A stretch of DNA of 64,000 nt from Paraburkholderia lacunae (GTDB lineage: Bacteria; Pseudomonadota; Gammaproteobacteria; Burkholderiales; Burkholderiaceae): assembly GCF_003353175.1 (NCBI RefSeq), contig NZ_QHKS01000002.1, positions 356,863 to 420,862 of the forward strand, given 5' to 3'. The position numbers and the translations under genes are program-made. Position 1 is the first letter of the stretch. The number at the start of each line of letters is the position of its first letter. Below the pieces are notes generated by a model, which was given only the letters and a program-made list of their open reading frames with translations, searched no databases and was not told the origin of the DNA. Below are positions 53,477 to 62,936 of this stretch, in pieces.

Positions 53477-54448
53477 ATGAGCTGGCAAAGTGCACTCGCC
53501 TGCTGGTATCTGCGCAAGCAATTTCGGCCGCAAACTCTCAAGCCGCACGTCAATGTCGAGAAAGCGCGCGCGTTGACGGCGAGGCGCGTCTGGTCGCCAG
53601 GCGTGCCCGCCGGCTGGCGTCTGCGCGAATTGTACGGGCCGCACGACTGGCCGCTGCACGGCGAGTGGCTCGAACGCATCGATGGCGCGTCTACCGCCGG
53701 AATCCCGCCGACGCTGCTGTATTGCCACGGCGGCGGCTATTACTTCTGTTCGCCGCAGACGCATCGCTCGCTGACGTTCGGTCTTGCGACGCGTGCCAAT
53801 GCGCCGGTCTTTTCGCTCGACTACCGGCTCGCGCCGGAACATCGCTTTCCGGCGGCGCTCGATGATGCGAGCGCGGCCTATCGCCGGTTGGTCGCCGATG
53901 GCACGCCGCCCGAGTCGATCGTCATCTCGGGCGATTCAGCGGGCGGCGGGCTCGCGCTAGCCACGCTCGTCGCCTTGCGCGATGCCGGCGACGCTCTGCC
54001 GGCAGGGTGTCTGCTGTTCTCGCCGTGGACCGATCTGGCCGCCGCCGGCGCCACCATTCGCTCCAACGACGGTCTCGATCCGATGTTCAGCGGCCCCGCG
54101 GTCGCCCGCGCGGCGCAGGTCTATCTCGGCGACGCGTCCGCTATGCATCCGTACGCGTCGCCGGTCTACGCCGACCTGCAGGGCTTGCCGCCGCTCTTCA
54201 TCATGGCGGGCAGCACCGAAGTGTTGCTGGACGACTCGCAACGCGTTGCCGACAACGCGCGCGCCGCGGGCGTCGTCTGCGAACTCGAAGTGTGGAAGAA
54301 GATGCCGCACGTCTGGCCGCTGTTCACGCCCTTCATTCCGGAAGCGAACCGCGCGCTCGACCGCGCCGCGGCTTTCGTGCGGCGCGTGACAAGTGGAGCG
54401 ACCGGGCGCAGCGCCGCTCAGCGGTCGAGCGCGATGTCGATTGTCTGA
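53477..54448 (+). CDS. HSL-family alpha/beta hydrolase (esterase)
   Basis: A 323-residue esterase of the hormone-sensitive-lipase group. The oxyanion motif HGGGYYF is near residue 86. The nucleophile Ser is in GDSAGGG near residue 157. The acid is in STEVLLDDSQ and the His in KMPHVWPLF. Substrates are likely short acyl esters. Its last 31 bp overlap the 3' end of the convergent EcsC gene. Confidence 0.9.
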   Translation: MSWQSALACWYLRKQFRPQTLKPHVNVEKARALTARRVWSPGVPAGWRLRELYGPHDWPLHGEWLERIDGASTAGIPPTLLYCHGGGYYFCSPQTHRSLTFGLATRANAPVFSLDYRLAPEHRFPAALDDASAAYRRLVADGTPPESIVISGDSAGGGLALATLVALRDAGDALPAGCLLFSPWTDLAAAGATIRSNDGLDPMFSGPAVARAAQVYLGDASAMHPYASPVYADLQGLPPLFIMAGSTEVLLDDSQRVADNARAAGVVCELEVWKKMPHVWPLFTPFIPEANRALDRAAAFVRRVTSGATGRSAAQRSSAMSIV

Positions 54449-55260
54449 TAGGCGGCCTCGACCGTTTCCTGCCCGTATTGCCGCTCGAGCCGCCGCACGG
54501 TGAAGTGGCCGTGCGCGACCTGCTGGAAGTGGTCGATGAACACCGTGTTGACCATCGCGCCGAGCACCGCGCCGATCGCCGGAATCGACTTGGCGGCGAC
54601 CTGCTCGCTCACTTGCACCGAGAAACGCGCGGCAATCGTGTTGAGCAGGCGCAGCAGCGCGGCGGAACCGTGCGCGGTGAAGCCTCTTGTGGCGATTTCG
54701 GATGAAGCCTTCGACACCGCCTGCGCCAGCGCGCCGCGCATGATGAAGTAGCCGAAGTCGGCATCGTCGTCGGATTTCGACGTGCCGCCCATACCCAGCA
54801 CTGTCAGACACTGCAGCTGCGTGTCGATCGAGGACAGATCCTCGCCTTCGCTGCGCGCAATGTCGCAGATCGAGCGAAACATCAGCGTGGTGGTCACCGG
54901 CAACTCGACGGGCAGCGCGAACAGGCCGAATGCGCCGCCGGCCGCGCCGGTGCTCGCCACCGCGAGCTTGTGCAGCAGATTGCTCGGCTTGTCGGGCGCG
55001 CTCAGCGGCACCGCGCCGGCCTGTCGTCCAAGCGTGCGCAGGGCGAGCGCCAGACACTTGCGCAAGGCCAGCTCCGTTGCCTCTGTGACCTTTTCGTTGG
55101 CGAAAGCCGGCATCCGGGACATCAGCTTCTCCAGCGGCGAACCGACGATGCTGGCCAGTTTCATCGTCAGCGCGGGGCTTTCCAGTTCATGTTTCGCGCG
55201 CCGCAGCGCGATCAGATTTTCGTTCGATAACGATTGTGCAGCGAGCGAACCTGGCTCCAT
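54418..55260 (-). CDS. EcsC-family protein
   Basis: A 280-residue protein matching EcsC, with GAAGGAFGLFALPVELPVTT and TLMFRSICDIARSEGED in the middle and VLGAMVNTVFIDHFQQVAHG near the C-terminus. It is predicted to be membrane-associated; EcsC of Bacillus goes with an ABC exporter, which is absent here. The ATG at 55260 is chosen for its GGGAGG site 6 bp upstream over an ATG six codons earlier. Convergent overlap with the esterase gene. Confidence 0.85.
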   Translation of the reverse strand: MEPGSLAAQSLSNENLIALRRAKHELESPALTMKLASIVGSPLEKLMSRMPAFANEKVTEATELALRKCLALALRTLGRQAGAVPLSAPDKPSNLLHKLAVASTGAAGGAFGLFALPVELPVTTTLMFRSICDIARSEGEDLSSIDTQLQCLTVLGMGGTSKSDDDADFGYFIMRGALAQAVSKASSEIATRGFTAHGSAALLRLLNTIAARFSVQVSEQVAAKSIPAIGAVLGAMVNTVFIDHFQQVAHGHFTVRRLERQYGQETVEAAYQTIDIALDR

Positions 55261-55313
55261 GTGCCTCCCTGGCGTCATGTGTTTTCCATTCTTCAGCTGA
55301 TTGGATCCGATTG

Positions 55314-55334
55314 GGCGGCGCGCTTAACGCCGCC
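55314..55334. repeat. Inverted repeat before the DHA2 efflux gene
   Basis: GGCGGCG (55314-55320) and CGCCGCC (55328-55334) around a 7-nt spacer, 78 bp before the start of the efflux gene. It could be a regulator site or a hairpin; no more can be said. Confidence 0.4.
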
Positions 55335-55411
55335 GCGATTCCCGAGTTTAGAACGGTGCATCGTGGTATGATTCCGCAATATTTGACGCGTCAACTGTTG
55401 CGCTATCAAAA

Positions 55412-57007
55412 ATGGCTGTCCACACCGCGGCTCACCACTCGAGTGGGCAAGTTTTACCCTTCCGTGAATCGCTATTGGCGATGCTCGGCATTTCCTTCGT
55501 TACGATGCTGGTCGCGCTCGATCAGACCGTGGTGGGCACCGCGCTACCCACCATCGTGTCGGAGCTGAAAGGTTTCGAGCTTTACGCGTGGGTCGCCACG
55601 TCGTATTTGCTGACCTCGGTGATCACCGTGCCGATTTTCGGCCGTCTCGGCGATTACTACGGGCGCAAACCATTCGTGATCGCATCGATCGTCGTGTTCA
55701 CGGGGGCGTCGGTTTTGTGCGGCGCCGCCAATAACATGCTGTTCCTCGTGCTCGCGCGCGGTTTGCAGGGTATTGGCGGCGGCATGCTGGTCGGTACGGC
55801 GTTCGCCTGCATTCCCGATCTCTTTCCCGATTCGGTCGTGCGTCTGCGCTGGCAAGTGCTGATGAGTTCGGCGTTCGGCATCGCGAACGCAGTGGGTCCG
55901 TCGCTCGGCGGCTTTCTCACGCAGTACTACGGCTGGCGATCGGTGTTCTATGTGAATCTGCCGGTCGGCTTGTTGTCGTTGTTCTTCGTCTGGCGCTTCC
56001 TGCCGCATCTGCGGCACGTCGAGCACAAAGGCAAGATGCGGCTCGACTGGCCCGGCGCGTTGCTGATTGCGGTGTTGCTCGGCTCGCTGCAATTGTTCGT
56101 CGAGTTGTTGCCGAAACACGGCGTCACCTTCGGTGCGTTCGCCCTGCTGGCGTTGAGCGTCGCATCGGCTTACGCGCTGTGGCAGTGGGAAAGGCGCTGC
56201 CCGACCGCGATTCTGCCGGTCGATATGTTCCGCAACCGCAGTCTCTCTGCCCTGTTTACGCTCGCGGTGCTCGGTGGCTTCACGATGTTTTCGCTGCTGT
56301 TCTACGCGCCGTTGCTGTTCCAGGGCGGCTTCGGCATGTCGCCGAAAGAAGCGGGGCTCGTCATCACGCCGCTCGTCGTGTTCATTACGATCGGCAGTAT
56401 TTTGAATGGGCGGATCGTCTCGCGCGTGCGCAATCCGAATCTGATGCTGTACGTCGGATTCACGCTGGTCGCGCTTTCGTGCCTAGGCGTGGTCGTCGCC
56501 ACGCGTTCGATGCCGCAATGGCTGCTGATGTCGTTCATGGTGCTAGGCGGTGTCGGCCTCGGTTTCGTGATGCCGAACCTGACGATCTTCGCGCAGCAGA
56601 GCGCCGGACGCGAGCACCTCGGCATCGCTACGGCGCTGCTGCAGTCGCTGCGGATGATCGGCGGGATGATCGGCACGGCGCTCACCGGCACGCTGGTCAC
56701 GCACATGTACGCGAGCGGCGTGCGCAGCGCGCTGGAAAACGATCACGCGTCACAGTGGTTCGCCGAGCTGGGCGACCCGCAAATCCTGATCAATCGCGAT
56801 GCGCAAGCCACCTTGCTCGGGCAATTGACGCATGCCGGCCACAACGGCGCGATGCTGCTGGAAACCGCGCGCGAGGCGCTGGTCGCGGCGATTCATCTGG
56901 GTCTGGCGCTGGCGGCGATGATTGCTGTGGTGTCGGTGTGGCAAAGCCGCCGTGTGCCGCCGATCAAGCTCCAGCGCAAGCTCGAGCCGGTGATTCACGC
57001 GGACTGA
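55412..57007 (+). CDS. DHA2-family MFS drug efflux protein (14 TM)
   Basis: A 531-residue transporter of the EmrB/QacA kind with about 14 transmembrane helices. The N-terminal motif LDQTVVGTALPTIVSEL (motif D1) starts near residue 40. Motif A is GRLGDYYGRKPFVI near residue 80. The antiporter motif C lies in AFGIANAVGPSLGGFL near residue 155. The MarR gene 30 bp downstream on the same strand probably controls it. Confidence 0.9.
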   Translation: MAVHTAAHHSSGQVLPFRESLLAMLGISFVTMLVALDQTVVGTALPTIVSELKGFELYAWVATSYLLTSVITVPIFGRLGDYYGRKPFVIASIVVFTGASVLCGAANNMLFLVLARGLQGIGGGMLVGTAFACIPDLFPDSVVRLRWQVLMSSAFGIANAVGPSLGGFLTQYYGWRSVFYVNLPVGLLSLFFVWRFLPHLRHVEHKGKMRLDWPGALLIAVLLGSLQLFVELLPKHGVTFGAFALLALSVASAYALWQWERRCPTAILPVDMFRNRSLSALFTLAVLGGFTMFSLLFYAPLLFQGGFGMSPKEAGLVITPLVVFITIGSILNGRIVSRVRNPNLMLYVGFTLVALSCLGVVVATRSMPQWLLMSFMVLGGVGLGFVMPNLTIFAQQSAGREHLGIATALLQSLRMIGGMIGTALTGTLVTHMYASGVRSALENDHASQWFAELGDPQILINRDAQATLLGQLTHAGHNGAMLLETAREALVAAIHLGLALAAMIAVVSVWQSRRVPPIKLQRKLEPVIHAD

Positions 57008-57037
57008 TTTTTCGACTTACCGTTTTACTGACCCATC

Positions 57038-57541
57038 ATGGAAGAACAGGATCGCGTCGCCGTCGTGCAGCAATTCGGCCGCACCTACCGGGCGTTCATG
57101 TCGGCATTCGAGGCGCACGTCGGCCATCCGTTGCCGCGCTGGCGCATTCTGCTGGCACTGCACGAACAGGCCGGCGAGTCGTCGCAGAAGCGGCTGGTCG
57201 AGCGCTTGCGCGTCGATCCGGGCGCGCTCACGCGGCAATTGAAAACGCTGGAAGCGCTTGGCTGGATCGCCCGCAGCATGGATGCGCGCGATAACCGCGT
57301 GACCAATGTGCGCCTGACCGAAGCGGGGCTGTCGGCGACGGAAGCCAGCTTGCCGCGTCGTAACGCATTTCTGCACGACACCATGGCGAGTCTGCCGGAC
57401 GACGCGCTGGCCGCGCTGTCGGGCGCATTGAAGCTGCTGGAAGTGCGGATCGGCGAAGTGGCGGCCGCAGCGGGCGCCAGCGCCGCCGCGACGCAGGCGC
57501 CTGAGGCGGTGGTGGACGCCGGCCCGGAGCGCGAGGCGTGA
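57038..57541 (+). CDS. MarR-family transcriptional regulator
   Basis: A 167-residue winged-HTH regulator. The DNA-binding part contains SSQKRLVERLRVDPGALTRQ and the wing RSMDARDNRVTNVRLTEAG. It lies 30 bp after the DHA2 pump gene, the usual arrangement for drug-responsive repression, though here the regulator is second in the operon. An Ala-rich tail follows residue 145. Confidence 0.92.
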   Translation: MEEQDRVAVVQQFGRTYRAFMSAFEAHVGHPLPRWRILLALHEQAGESSQKRLVERLRVDPGALTRQLKTLEALGWIARSMDARDNRVTNVRLTEAGLSATEASLPRRNAFLHDTMASLPDDALAALSGALKLLEVRIGEVAAAAGASAAATQAPEAVVDAGPEREA

Positions 57542-57565
57542 ACGCGGGGTTCTGGCGCGAAGCTC

Positions 57566-57617
57566 GAGCGCAGGATTTGAGCGCAGGGTTCGAGCGCAGG
57601 GTTCGAGCACAAGGTTC
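57566..57617. repeat. Four tandem 13-bp repeats
   Basis: GAGCGCAGGATTT, two copies of GAGCGCAGGGTTC and GAGCACAAGGTTC follow each other without a gap, then GAG. They lie between the convergent marR-like and deaminase genes. The unit length is not a multiple of three and no gene spans it. Confidence 0.95.
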
Positions 57618-57682
57618 GAGTGAATACTCCCCTGTGACGAGCGGCGCGCCACCCCGCCTGCAGCGCGCCGTTTTCGGCCTGA

Positions 57683-58960
57683 TCAGAAGAACGTTTCGAT
57701 CACCTCGGTGACGCGATACGACGGATCGAGCACCAGCACCTGACGCCATTTATCGAACGTCAGACATGGGTGGGAGATGTCGAACGCGATCATGTCGCCC
57801 ACCTTCAGATCGGCGCCAGCCGGGATCCGCAGATACGCATGCTGATCCATCAAGCCGAAGATTTCCCAGCCTTCGCTCGCCGCGACATCGCGTGGTGCCG
57901 CTGTGCCCGGACGATAGTGGCGCGCCGGCTCCGGCATGCCCGCATCGAAAGCGGAGTCGCGCTTGCCGAGACCGATGATCGCGCGATCCGGTTCCGGAAT
58001 CGACTGCACATACGCCCACAATTGCAGCGCCGGCAGCAAGCCCTCCCCCATTTTCTTCGCGACCGGATTGCGCGCGAAGATGTCCGTCTGCGCTTTGCGG
58101 TAGATGCCGACGTCATGCGTCAGATAGCAGCCGGGGCGCAGCACGATTTCGACCTTGCCGGTTTCCGACGCCTTCACGAATTCTTCCGCGACCACGTCAT
58201 ACCAGGCCGAACCCGCGCCTGACAAAACGGCCGGCGTACGGGCAAAACGCCCTTCATCGACGAGCGCGCGCGTGACGGCAACAGCGCTTTGCAGAAACTC
58301 GCGCACTTCGTGCTCTTCCTTGAGCACCCCTTCATACAACTCGACACCCGCCAGCTTCAACACGTCCGGATAACGCGCGATTGCATCGAGCACCGCGTTG
58401 CGCTGTGCGTCGTCGCGCACGCCGGTGCGGCCGCCCGGCACGCCGAGTTCGAGCAACACCTGCAGCGGTTTGCGCACCGATGTGAAGAACTGGCCCAACT
58501 GCTCGACGCCTTCGGCCGAATCGACAAGACAGAAGAATTCGAAATCGGGATCGCTCAGCAACTCGGCGATCATCATCATGTTGCGGCGGCCGACCAGCTG
58601 ATTGGCCATCAACACCCGCGAAACGCCGCCGTGATATGCGGCGCGCACCTGATGCGCGGTGGCGAGCGTAATGCCCCATGCGCCCGTTTCGAGCTGACGG
58701 CGAAAGAGCTGCGGCGACATCGTGGTCTTGCCGTGCGGTGCGAGCTTGACGCCGTACTCGGCGACGAACGCCTGCATCCACTTCAAGTTGTGTTCAACGC
58801 GATCCGCGTACAGCACCGCGGCGGGCAGACTGACGTCCTCGTTCAACAGGTTCCACTCGAGGCGCGCGGCATCCGTGAGCTGGATGCTGGTGCCTGGAAC
58901 CATGCCCAAGCCCTTGCTATAAGGATCAATCGTTGCGCCTTGATAGTTTGTAACTTTCAT
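57683..58960 (-). CDS. PLP-dependent D-amino-acid deaminase / D-serine dehydratase-like protein
   Basis: A 425-residue protein with an alanine-racemase-type barrel and a C-terminal D-serine-dehydratase-like domain. The PLP lysine is in KLAPHGKTTMSPQLF near residue 78. Other conserved parts are WGITLATAHQVRAAYHGGV and VSLELGVPGGRTGVRD-like sequence. A His/Cys pair (SHPCLTFDKW) near the C-terminus matches the zinc site of the DSD family. GGGAGAC precedes the ATG at 58960. It is divergent from the RpiR gene; the substrate could be D-serine or another D-amino acid. Confidence 0.85.
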   Translation of the reverse strand: MKVTNYQGATIDPYSKGLGMVPGTSIQLTDAARLEWNLLNEDVSLPAAVLYADRVEHNLKWMQAFVAEYGVKLAPHGKTTMSPQLFRRQLETGAWGITLATAHQVRAAYHGGVSRVLMANQLVGRRNMMMIAELLSDPDFEFFCLVDSAEGVEQLGQFFTSVRKPLQVLLELGVPGGRTGVRDDAQRNAVLDAIARYPDVLKLAGVELYEGVLKEEHEVREFLQSAVAVTRALVDEGRFARTPAVLSGAGSAWYDVVAEEFVKASETGKVEIVLRPGCYLTHDVGIYRKAQTDIFARNPVAKKMGEGLLPALQLWAYVQSIPEPDRAIIGLGKRDSAFDAGMPEPARHYRPGTAAPRDVAASEGWEIFGLMDQHAYLRIPAGADLKVGDMIAFDISHPCLTFDKWRQVLVLDPSYRVTEVIETFF

Positions 58961-59107
58961 GTCTCCCTGCTCCATCGTCCAGTTGAATAGAATCAAAGTT
59001 GACTTTACCATGTTACCGAAAGTACGATAACCGAAGAAATGTTATTTAGTACCACGACTTGCGCGGCCACGCTCACGGGCGGCTGCGTTGGCTTTCCACA
59101 GTCCGCA

Positions 59108-59998
59108 ATGAACTCTACCGCCGAACCGCTGGCTTTCGACATCGTCGCGCGCATTGCCGAATGCGCGCCGGAGTTGCGTTCGGCCGAACGCAAGGTCGCC
59201 GCGCTGATTCTCGACGATCTGACCGGCGCGTCGCGCGCGAGCATCGGCGCGCTCGCGCAGCAGGCCGAGGTGAGCGTGGCGACCGTGACGCGCTTTGCCA
59301 AGGCGGTCGGTTGCCGCGATGTGCGGGAATTGAAGCTGCGGCTTGCCCAGGCGGCCGCGGTCGGCCAGCGCTTTCTGCAAGCGGGCGCTCCCACGGACGC
59401 ACCCGAGCCGATCGCCACCCGCGTGTTCGACGAACTGCAGACCGCGCTTGCGCATAACCATCAATTGCTGCGCCAGGCACCGCTCACCGAAGCGGCAGCC
59501 GCATTGCGCGCCGCGCGGATGATCTACGTGTTCGGCATGGGCGGCGGCTCGACTGCGCTCGCCGACGAGATGCGTTTCAGACTGGTACGCCTCGGCCGGC
59601 CTGTCGCGACCTACCAGGACGGGCTGTTGCAGCGCATGGTGGCGAGCACGGTATCGCGCGAGTGTGTCGTGATTGCGTTGTCGACAACGGGCCGCGTGCC
59701 GGAGATGGTCGAGAACTGCCGGATCGCGCGCAGTTACGGCGCGACCGTGATTGCGCTGACCGCGCCGGCTTCGCCGCTCGCCACGCTGGCTGATTGGGTG
59801 ATCCCGATCGTCGCGTTCGAGACCGATTTCATTTACAAGCCGTCGTCGTCGCGTTACGCGATGATGATGGCGCTCGATGTGCTCGTCACCGAACTTGCCG
59901 TCAGTCAGGGTGATGAGAGCCGCGAATTGCTGCGCCGCATGAAGCACGCGCTCGATGCGCACCGTGGCGGTGGCGATCGACAACCGTTAGGAGACTGA
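59108..59998 (+). CDS. RpiR-family transcriptional regulator
   Basis: A 296-residue regulator with an N-terminal HTH_6 domain (SIGALAQQAEVSVATVTRFA near residue 50). A C-terminal SIS sugar-phosphate-binding domain contains IYVFGMGGGSTALADEM and VVIALSTTGRVPEMVENC. It is probably the local controller of the D-amino-acid genes: it is divergent from the deaminase (147-bp gap) and 3 bp upstream of the deacylase. The ATG at 59108 starts the family domain; an in-frame ATG at 59039 with GAAGAA upstream is the alternative. Confidence 0.88.
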   Translation: MNSTAEPLAFDIVARIAECAPELRSAERKVAALILDDLTGASRASIGALAQQAEVSVATVTRFAKAVGCRDVRELKLRLAQAAAVGQRFLQAGAPTDAPEPIATRVFDELQTALAHNHQLLRQAPLTEAAAALRAARMIYVFGMGGGSTALADEMRFRLVRLGRPVATYQDGLLQRMVASTVSRECVVIALSTTGRVPEMVENCRIARSYGATVIALTAPASPLATLADWVIPIVAFETDFIYKPSSSRYAMMMALDVLVTELAVSQGDESRELLRRMKHALDAHRGGGDRQPLGD

Positions 59999-60001
59999 TC
60001 C

Positions 60002-61483
60002 ATGCATTCGCATCCCGAAGCCGCCGATACGCTGATCGTCGGCGCGCAACTGTATGACGGCACGGGCGCACCGCCGGTCGAACGCGACGTCGCGATCCGC
60101 AACGGGCGCATCGTCGCAATCGGCAATCTGTCGAACTGGCTCGCCGAAGAGGTCGTCGAGGCCAATGGCCGCGCGCTGGCGCCGGGCTTCATCGATGTTC
60201 ACACGCATGACGACACGCACGTGATCCGTTCGCCGCAGATGCTGCCGAAAATCACCCAGGGCGTGACGACGGTGATCGTCGGCAACTGCGGGATCAGCGC
60301 GTCGCCGGTTGCGTTGAAGGGCGATCCGCCCGATCCGATGAATCTGCTCGGCGAACGCGACGCGTTCCAGTATCCGACCTTTGCCGAGTACGTAAAGGCG
60401 GTCAACGCCGCGCGGCCCGCGGTGAATGTCAGTGCGCTGATCGGGCATACGGCATTGCGCAGCAACCAGATGGACCGGCTGGATCGCGCGGCAACGCCGC
60501 AGGAAATCGAAGGCATGCGCGCGCAGCTCGAAGAGGCGTTGTCGAATGGTGCGCTGGGCCTGAGCTCGGGGCTGGCGTACGGCTCCGCATTTGCCGCGCC
60601 GACCGAAGAAGTGATGGCGCTGGCCGAGCCGCTCGCCGCCGCCGGCGCGCTGTACACGACGCACATGCGCACCGAGTTCGACGCGATTCTCGACGCCATG
60701 GACGAAGCGTATCGGGTGGGGCGTCATGCGCGCGTGCCGGTGGTGATTTCGCATCTGAAGTGCGCGGGGCCGTCGAACTGGGGGCGTAGCGAGGAGGTGC
60801 TGAAGTCGCTGGAGGGCGCGCGGCGCATGCAGCCGATTGGTTGCGACTGTTATCCGTATAACCGCAGTTCGTCGACGCTCGATCTGAAGCAGGTGACGGG
60901 CGACATCGACATCACGATTACGTGGTCCGAGCCGCATCCGGAGATGGCGGGCAAGCTGGTGAAGGAGATTGCCGCCGAGTGGGGCGTGACGCAGCAGGAG
61001 GCGGGCAAGCGCTTGCAGCCGGCAGGCGCGGTGTACCACAACATGTCCGAGGAAGACGTGCGGCGGATTCTGTCGCATCCCGCGACGATGGTCGGCTCAG
61101 ATGGTCTGCCGAACGATCCGCTGCCGCATCCACGTTTGTGGGGCGCGTTTCCGCGCGTGCTCGGGCATTACGCGCGCGATGCCGGTTTGCTGCCGCTCGA
61201 AGAGGCGGTGCGCAAGATGACCAGCTTGTCGGCTCGGCGGTTTGGGTTGGCGCAGCGTGGCGAGGTGCATATCGGCTATCACGCGGATCTGGTGCTGTTC
61301 GACCCGGCGCGGGTGCGCGATGCCGCGACGTTCGAGAAGCCGCAGCAGGCGGCGGACGGCATCGACGCAGTATGGGTGAATGGGGTGTTGTCTTATCGCG
61401 ATGGAGCCGTGACGGGCGAGCGCGCGGGACATTTTGTGGCGCGTGGCGCGGCGTCGAAGGGTGACGCGCACGGCGCGTTTTGA
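60002..61483 (+). CDS. N-acyl-D-amino-acid deacylase (D-aminoacylase)
   Basis: A 493-residue amidohydrolase that releases D-amino acids from N-acyl derivatives. The metal motif is APGFIDVHTHDDTHVI near residues 60-75, with further ligands in VGNCGISASPV, THMRTEFDAILD and ISHLKCAG. The late Asp is in VGSDGLPNDPLPHPR. GGAG lies 9 bp before the ATG, 3 bp after the RpiR stop. It supplies substrate to the deaminase. Confidence 0.93.
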   Translation: MHSHPEAADTLIVGAQLYDGTGAPPVERDVAIRNGRIVAIGNLSNWLAEEVVEANGRALAPGFIDVHTHDDTHVIRSPQMLPKITQGVTTVIVGNCGISASPVALKGDPPDPMNLLGERDAFQYPTFAEYVKAVNAARPAVNVSALIGHTALRSNQMDRLDRAATPQEIEGMRAQLEEALSNGALGLSSGLAYGSAFAAPTEEVMALAEPLAAAGALYTTHMRTEFDAILDAMDEAYRVGRHARVPVVISHLKCAGPSNWGRSEEVLKSLEGARRMQPIGCDCYPYNRSSSTLDLKQVTGDIDITITWSEPHPEMAGKLVKEIAAEWGVTQQEAGKRLQPAGAVYHNMSEEDVRRILSHPATMVGSDGLPNDPLPHPRLWGAFPRVLGHYARDAGLLPLEEAVRKMTSLSARRFGLAQRGEVHIGYHADLVLFDPARVRDAATFEKPQQAADGIDAVWVNGVLSYRDGAVTGERAGHFVARGAASKGDAHGAF

Positions 61484-61561
61484 GTTCTGTTTTGAGTTCT
61501 TTTATTCGATGCGGTGCGCGGCGGTTTTGCTCCGCGCATGCCTGACTTTGTGAGGAGTTTG

Positions 61562-61957
61562 ATGATGAAGCGATATGGCGTTGAAGGCGGGAAGGGGACC
61601 GGCGGTCAGCATATGCCCTTTGCTCGGGCTGTCGAAGCGGATGGCTGGTTGTTCGTTTCCGGGCAGACGCCGATGGAAAACGGCGAAGTGATCAATGGCG
61701 GGATCGTCGAGCAATCGCACAAGGCGATTCAGAATGTTTTCGCCATTCTGAAAGAAGCCGGTTATGGGGCGGAACATGTCGTCCGCTGCGGGGTGTGGCT
61801 CGATGATCCCCGCGATTTTGCTTCTTTTAATAAGGTTTTCCGGGAGTATTTTGGGGAGAATCCACCGGCCAGAGCTTGCGTGGTTTCTTCTATGGTGATC
61901 GATTGCAAGGTCGAGGTTGACTGCGTCGCTTATAAGACGCCGGCTGGCAAGGCCTGA
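61562..61957 (+). CDS. RidA-family enamine/imine deaminase
   Basis: A 131-residue YjgF/YER057c/UK114 protein. The body has ADGWLFVSGQTPMENGEVIN and a C-terminal ARACVVSSMVIDCKVEVDCV, where the Arg binds the substrate carboxylate in RidA proteins. RidA hydrolyses reactive 2-aminoacrylate formed by PLP dehydratases, which fits the D-amino-acid deaminase in the same cluster. GAGGAG precedes the ATG at 61562; a second ATG is the next codon. Confidence 0.93.
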   Translation: MMKRYGVEGGKGTGGQHMPFARAVEADGWLFVSGQTPMENGEVINGGIVEQSHKAIQNVFAILKEAGYGAEHVVRCGVWLDDPRDFASFNKVFREYFGENPPARACVVSSMVIDCKVEVDCVAYKTPAGKA

Positions 61958-62111
61958 TCGTTTTTGCTTGTCGGGCGCAGGCGCTGAGCTTGCGTCCGGC
62001 CGGGCTGCGGCGAATATTCATGTGCGCGGCTCGCTCTCACACGTGGCCCCGAAGCCCGGCTGTCTCATCGCTTCAAGCGAGGCGCTCGTGCCCGCGAGCT
62101 AGCCGCGAAAC

Positions 62112-62936
62112 TCACTGCCGCGCGGTGCGCAGATTGTCCGGCATCGGCAGATTGTAGTTGGTGCGGAACGGATTGATATCCAGCCCGCCACGCCGCGTGT
62201 ATCGCGCGTAAACCGCGAGCTTCACCGGCTTGCACTGCCGCATGATGTCGACGAAGATCCGCTCGACGCACTGCTCATGAAACCCCGTGTGATTGCGATA
62301 CGAAATGATGTACCGCAGCAGCCCTGCATGATCGATCTGCGGACCGACGTAATGAATCTGCACGCTGCCCCAGTCGGGCTGCCCGGTCACCGGGCAATTC
62401 GATTTCAGCAGATTCGAATAAAGCGTTTCTTCGACAGGGGCCTCGTCCAGCGCCGCGGTCAACAGCTTCGGGTCCGGATGATAGAGATCGGTATCCAGAT
62501 CGAGCCGGTCGAGCGACAAACCTTCGAATTCCTCCAGTTGCAGCCGGCCGAACTCCACAGGCGGCGCCAGGTGCAGCGACACGCTCGCTCCGCACGCAGC
62601 CGAGACATCGCGCTTGATCGTATCGCGCACGATATCGATCGATTCGAATGCCGTCTGCGCAAACGATCCCAGATACAACTTGAACGACTTCGACTCGACG
62701 ATATTCGGCGAATCAGCCGGTACGTAAAAAGTAGCCACCGCAATCTGCGGCTTGCCGCGCGCATTCAGCCAGGACAGCTCGTAGGCATTCCAGATGTCCG
62801 TGCCGAAAAACGGCAACTGCGCGCCAATGCCGATCGCCTCTCGCGCATTGCTGCGCGCGATCGGAAACAGCAGCGACGCGTCGTACTGTTCGGTGTAAGC
62901 GGAAGGCTTGCCCAGCGGTGATTGTTCGGGTGTCAT
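62112..62936 (-). CDS. queF: NADPH-dependent 7-cyano-7-deazaguanine reductase
   Basis: A 274-residue QueF of the long (YqcD) bimodular type, reducing preQ0 to preQ1 in queuosine synthesis. The catalytic Cys is in [15 protein letters not shown] near residue 182, with the Asp in the same segment. The conserved [12 protein letters not shown] motif near residue 83 is the QueF NADPH-binding signature. The ATG at 62936 overlaps the stop of the 5'-nucleotidase gene by 4 bp. Confidence 0.96.
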   Translation of the reverse strand: MTPEQSPLGKPSAYTEQYDASLLFPIARSNAREAIGIGAQLPFFGTDIWNAYELSWLNARGKPQIAVATFYVPADSPNIVESKSFKLYLGSFAQTAFESIDIVRDTIKRDVSAACGASVSLHLAPPVEFGRLQLEEFEGLSLDRLDLDTDLYHPDPKLLTAALDEAPVEETLYSNLLKSNCPVTGQPDWGSVQIHYVGPQIDHAGLLRYIISYRNHTGFHEQCVERIFVDIMRQCKPVKLAVYARYTRRGGLDINPFRTNYNLPMPDNLRTARQ

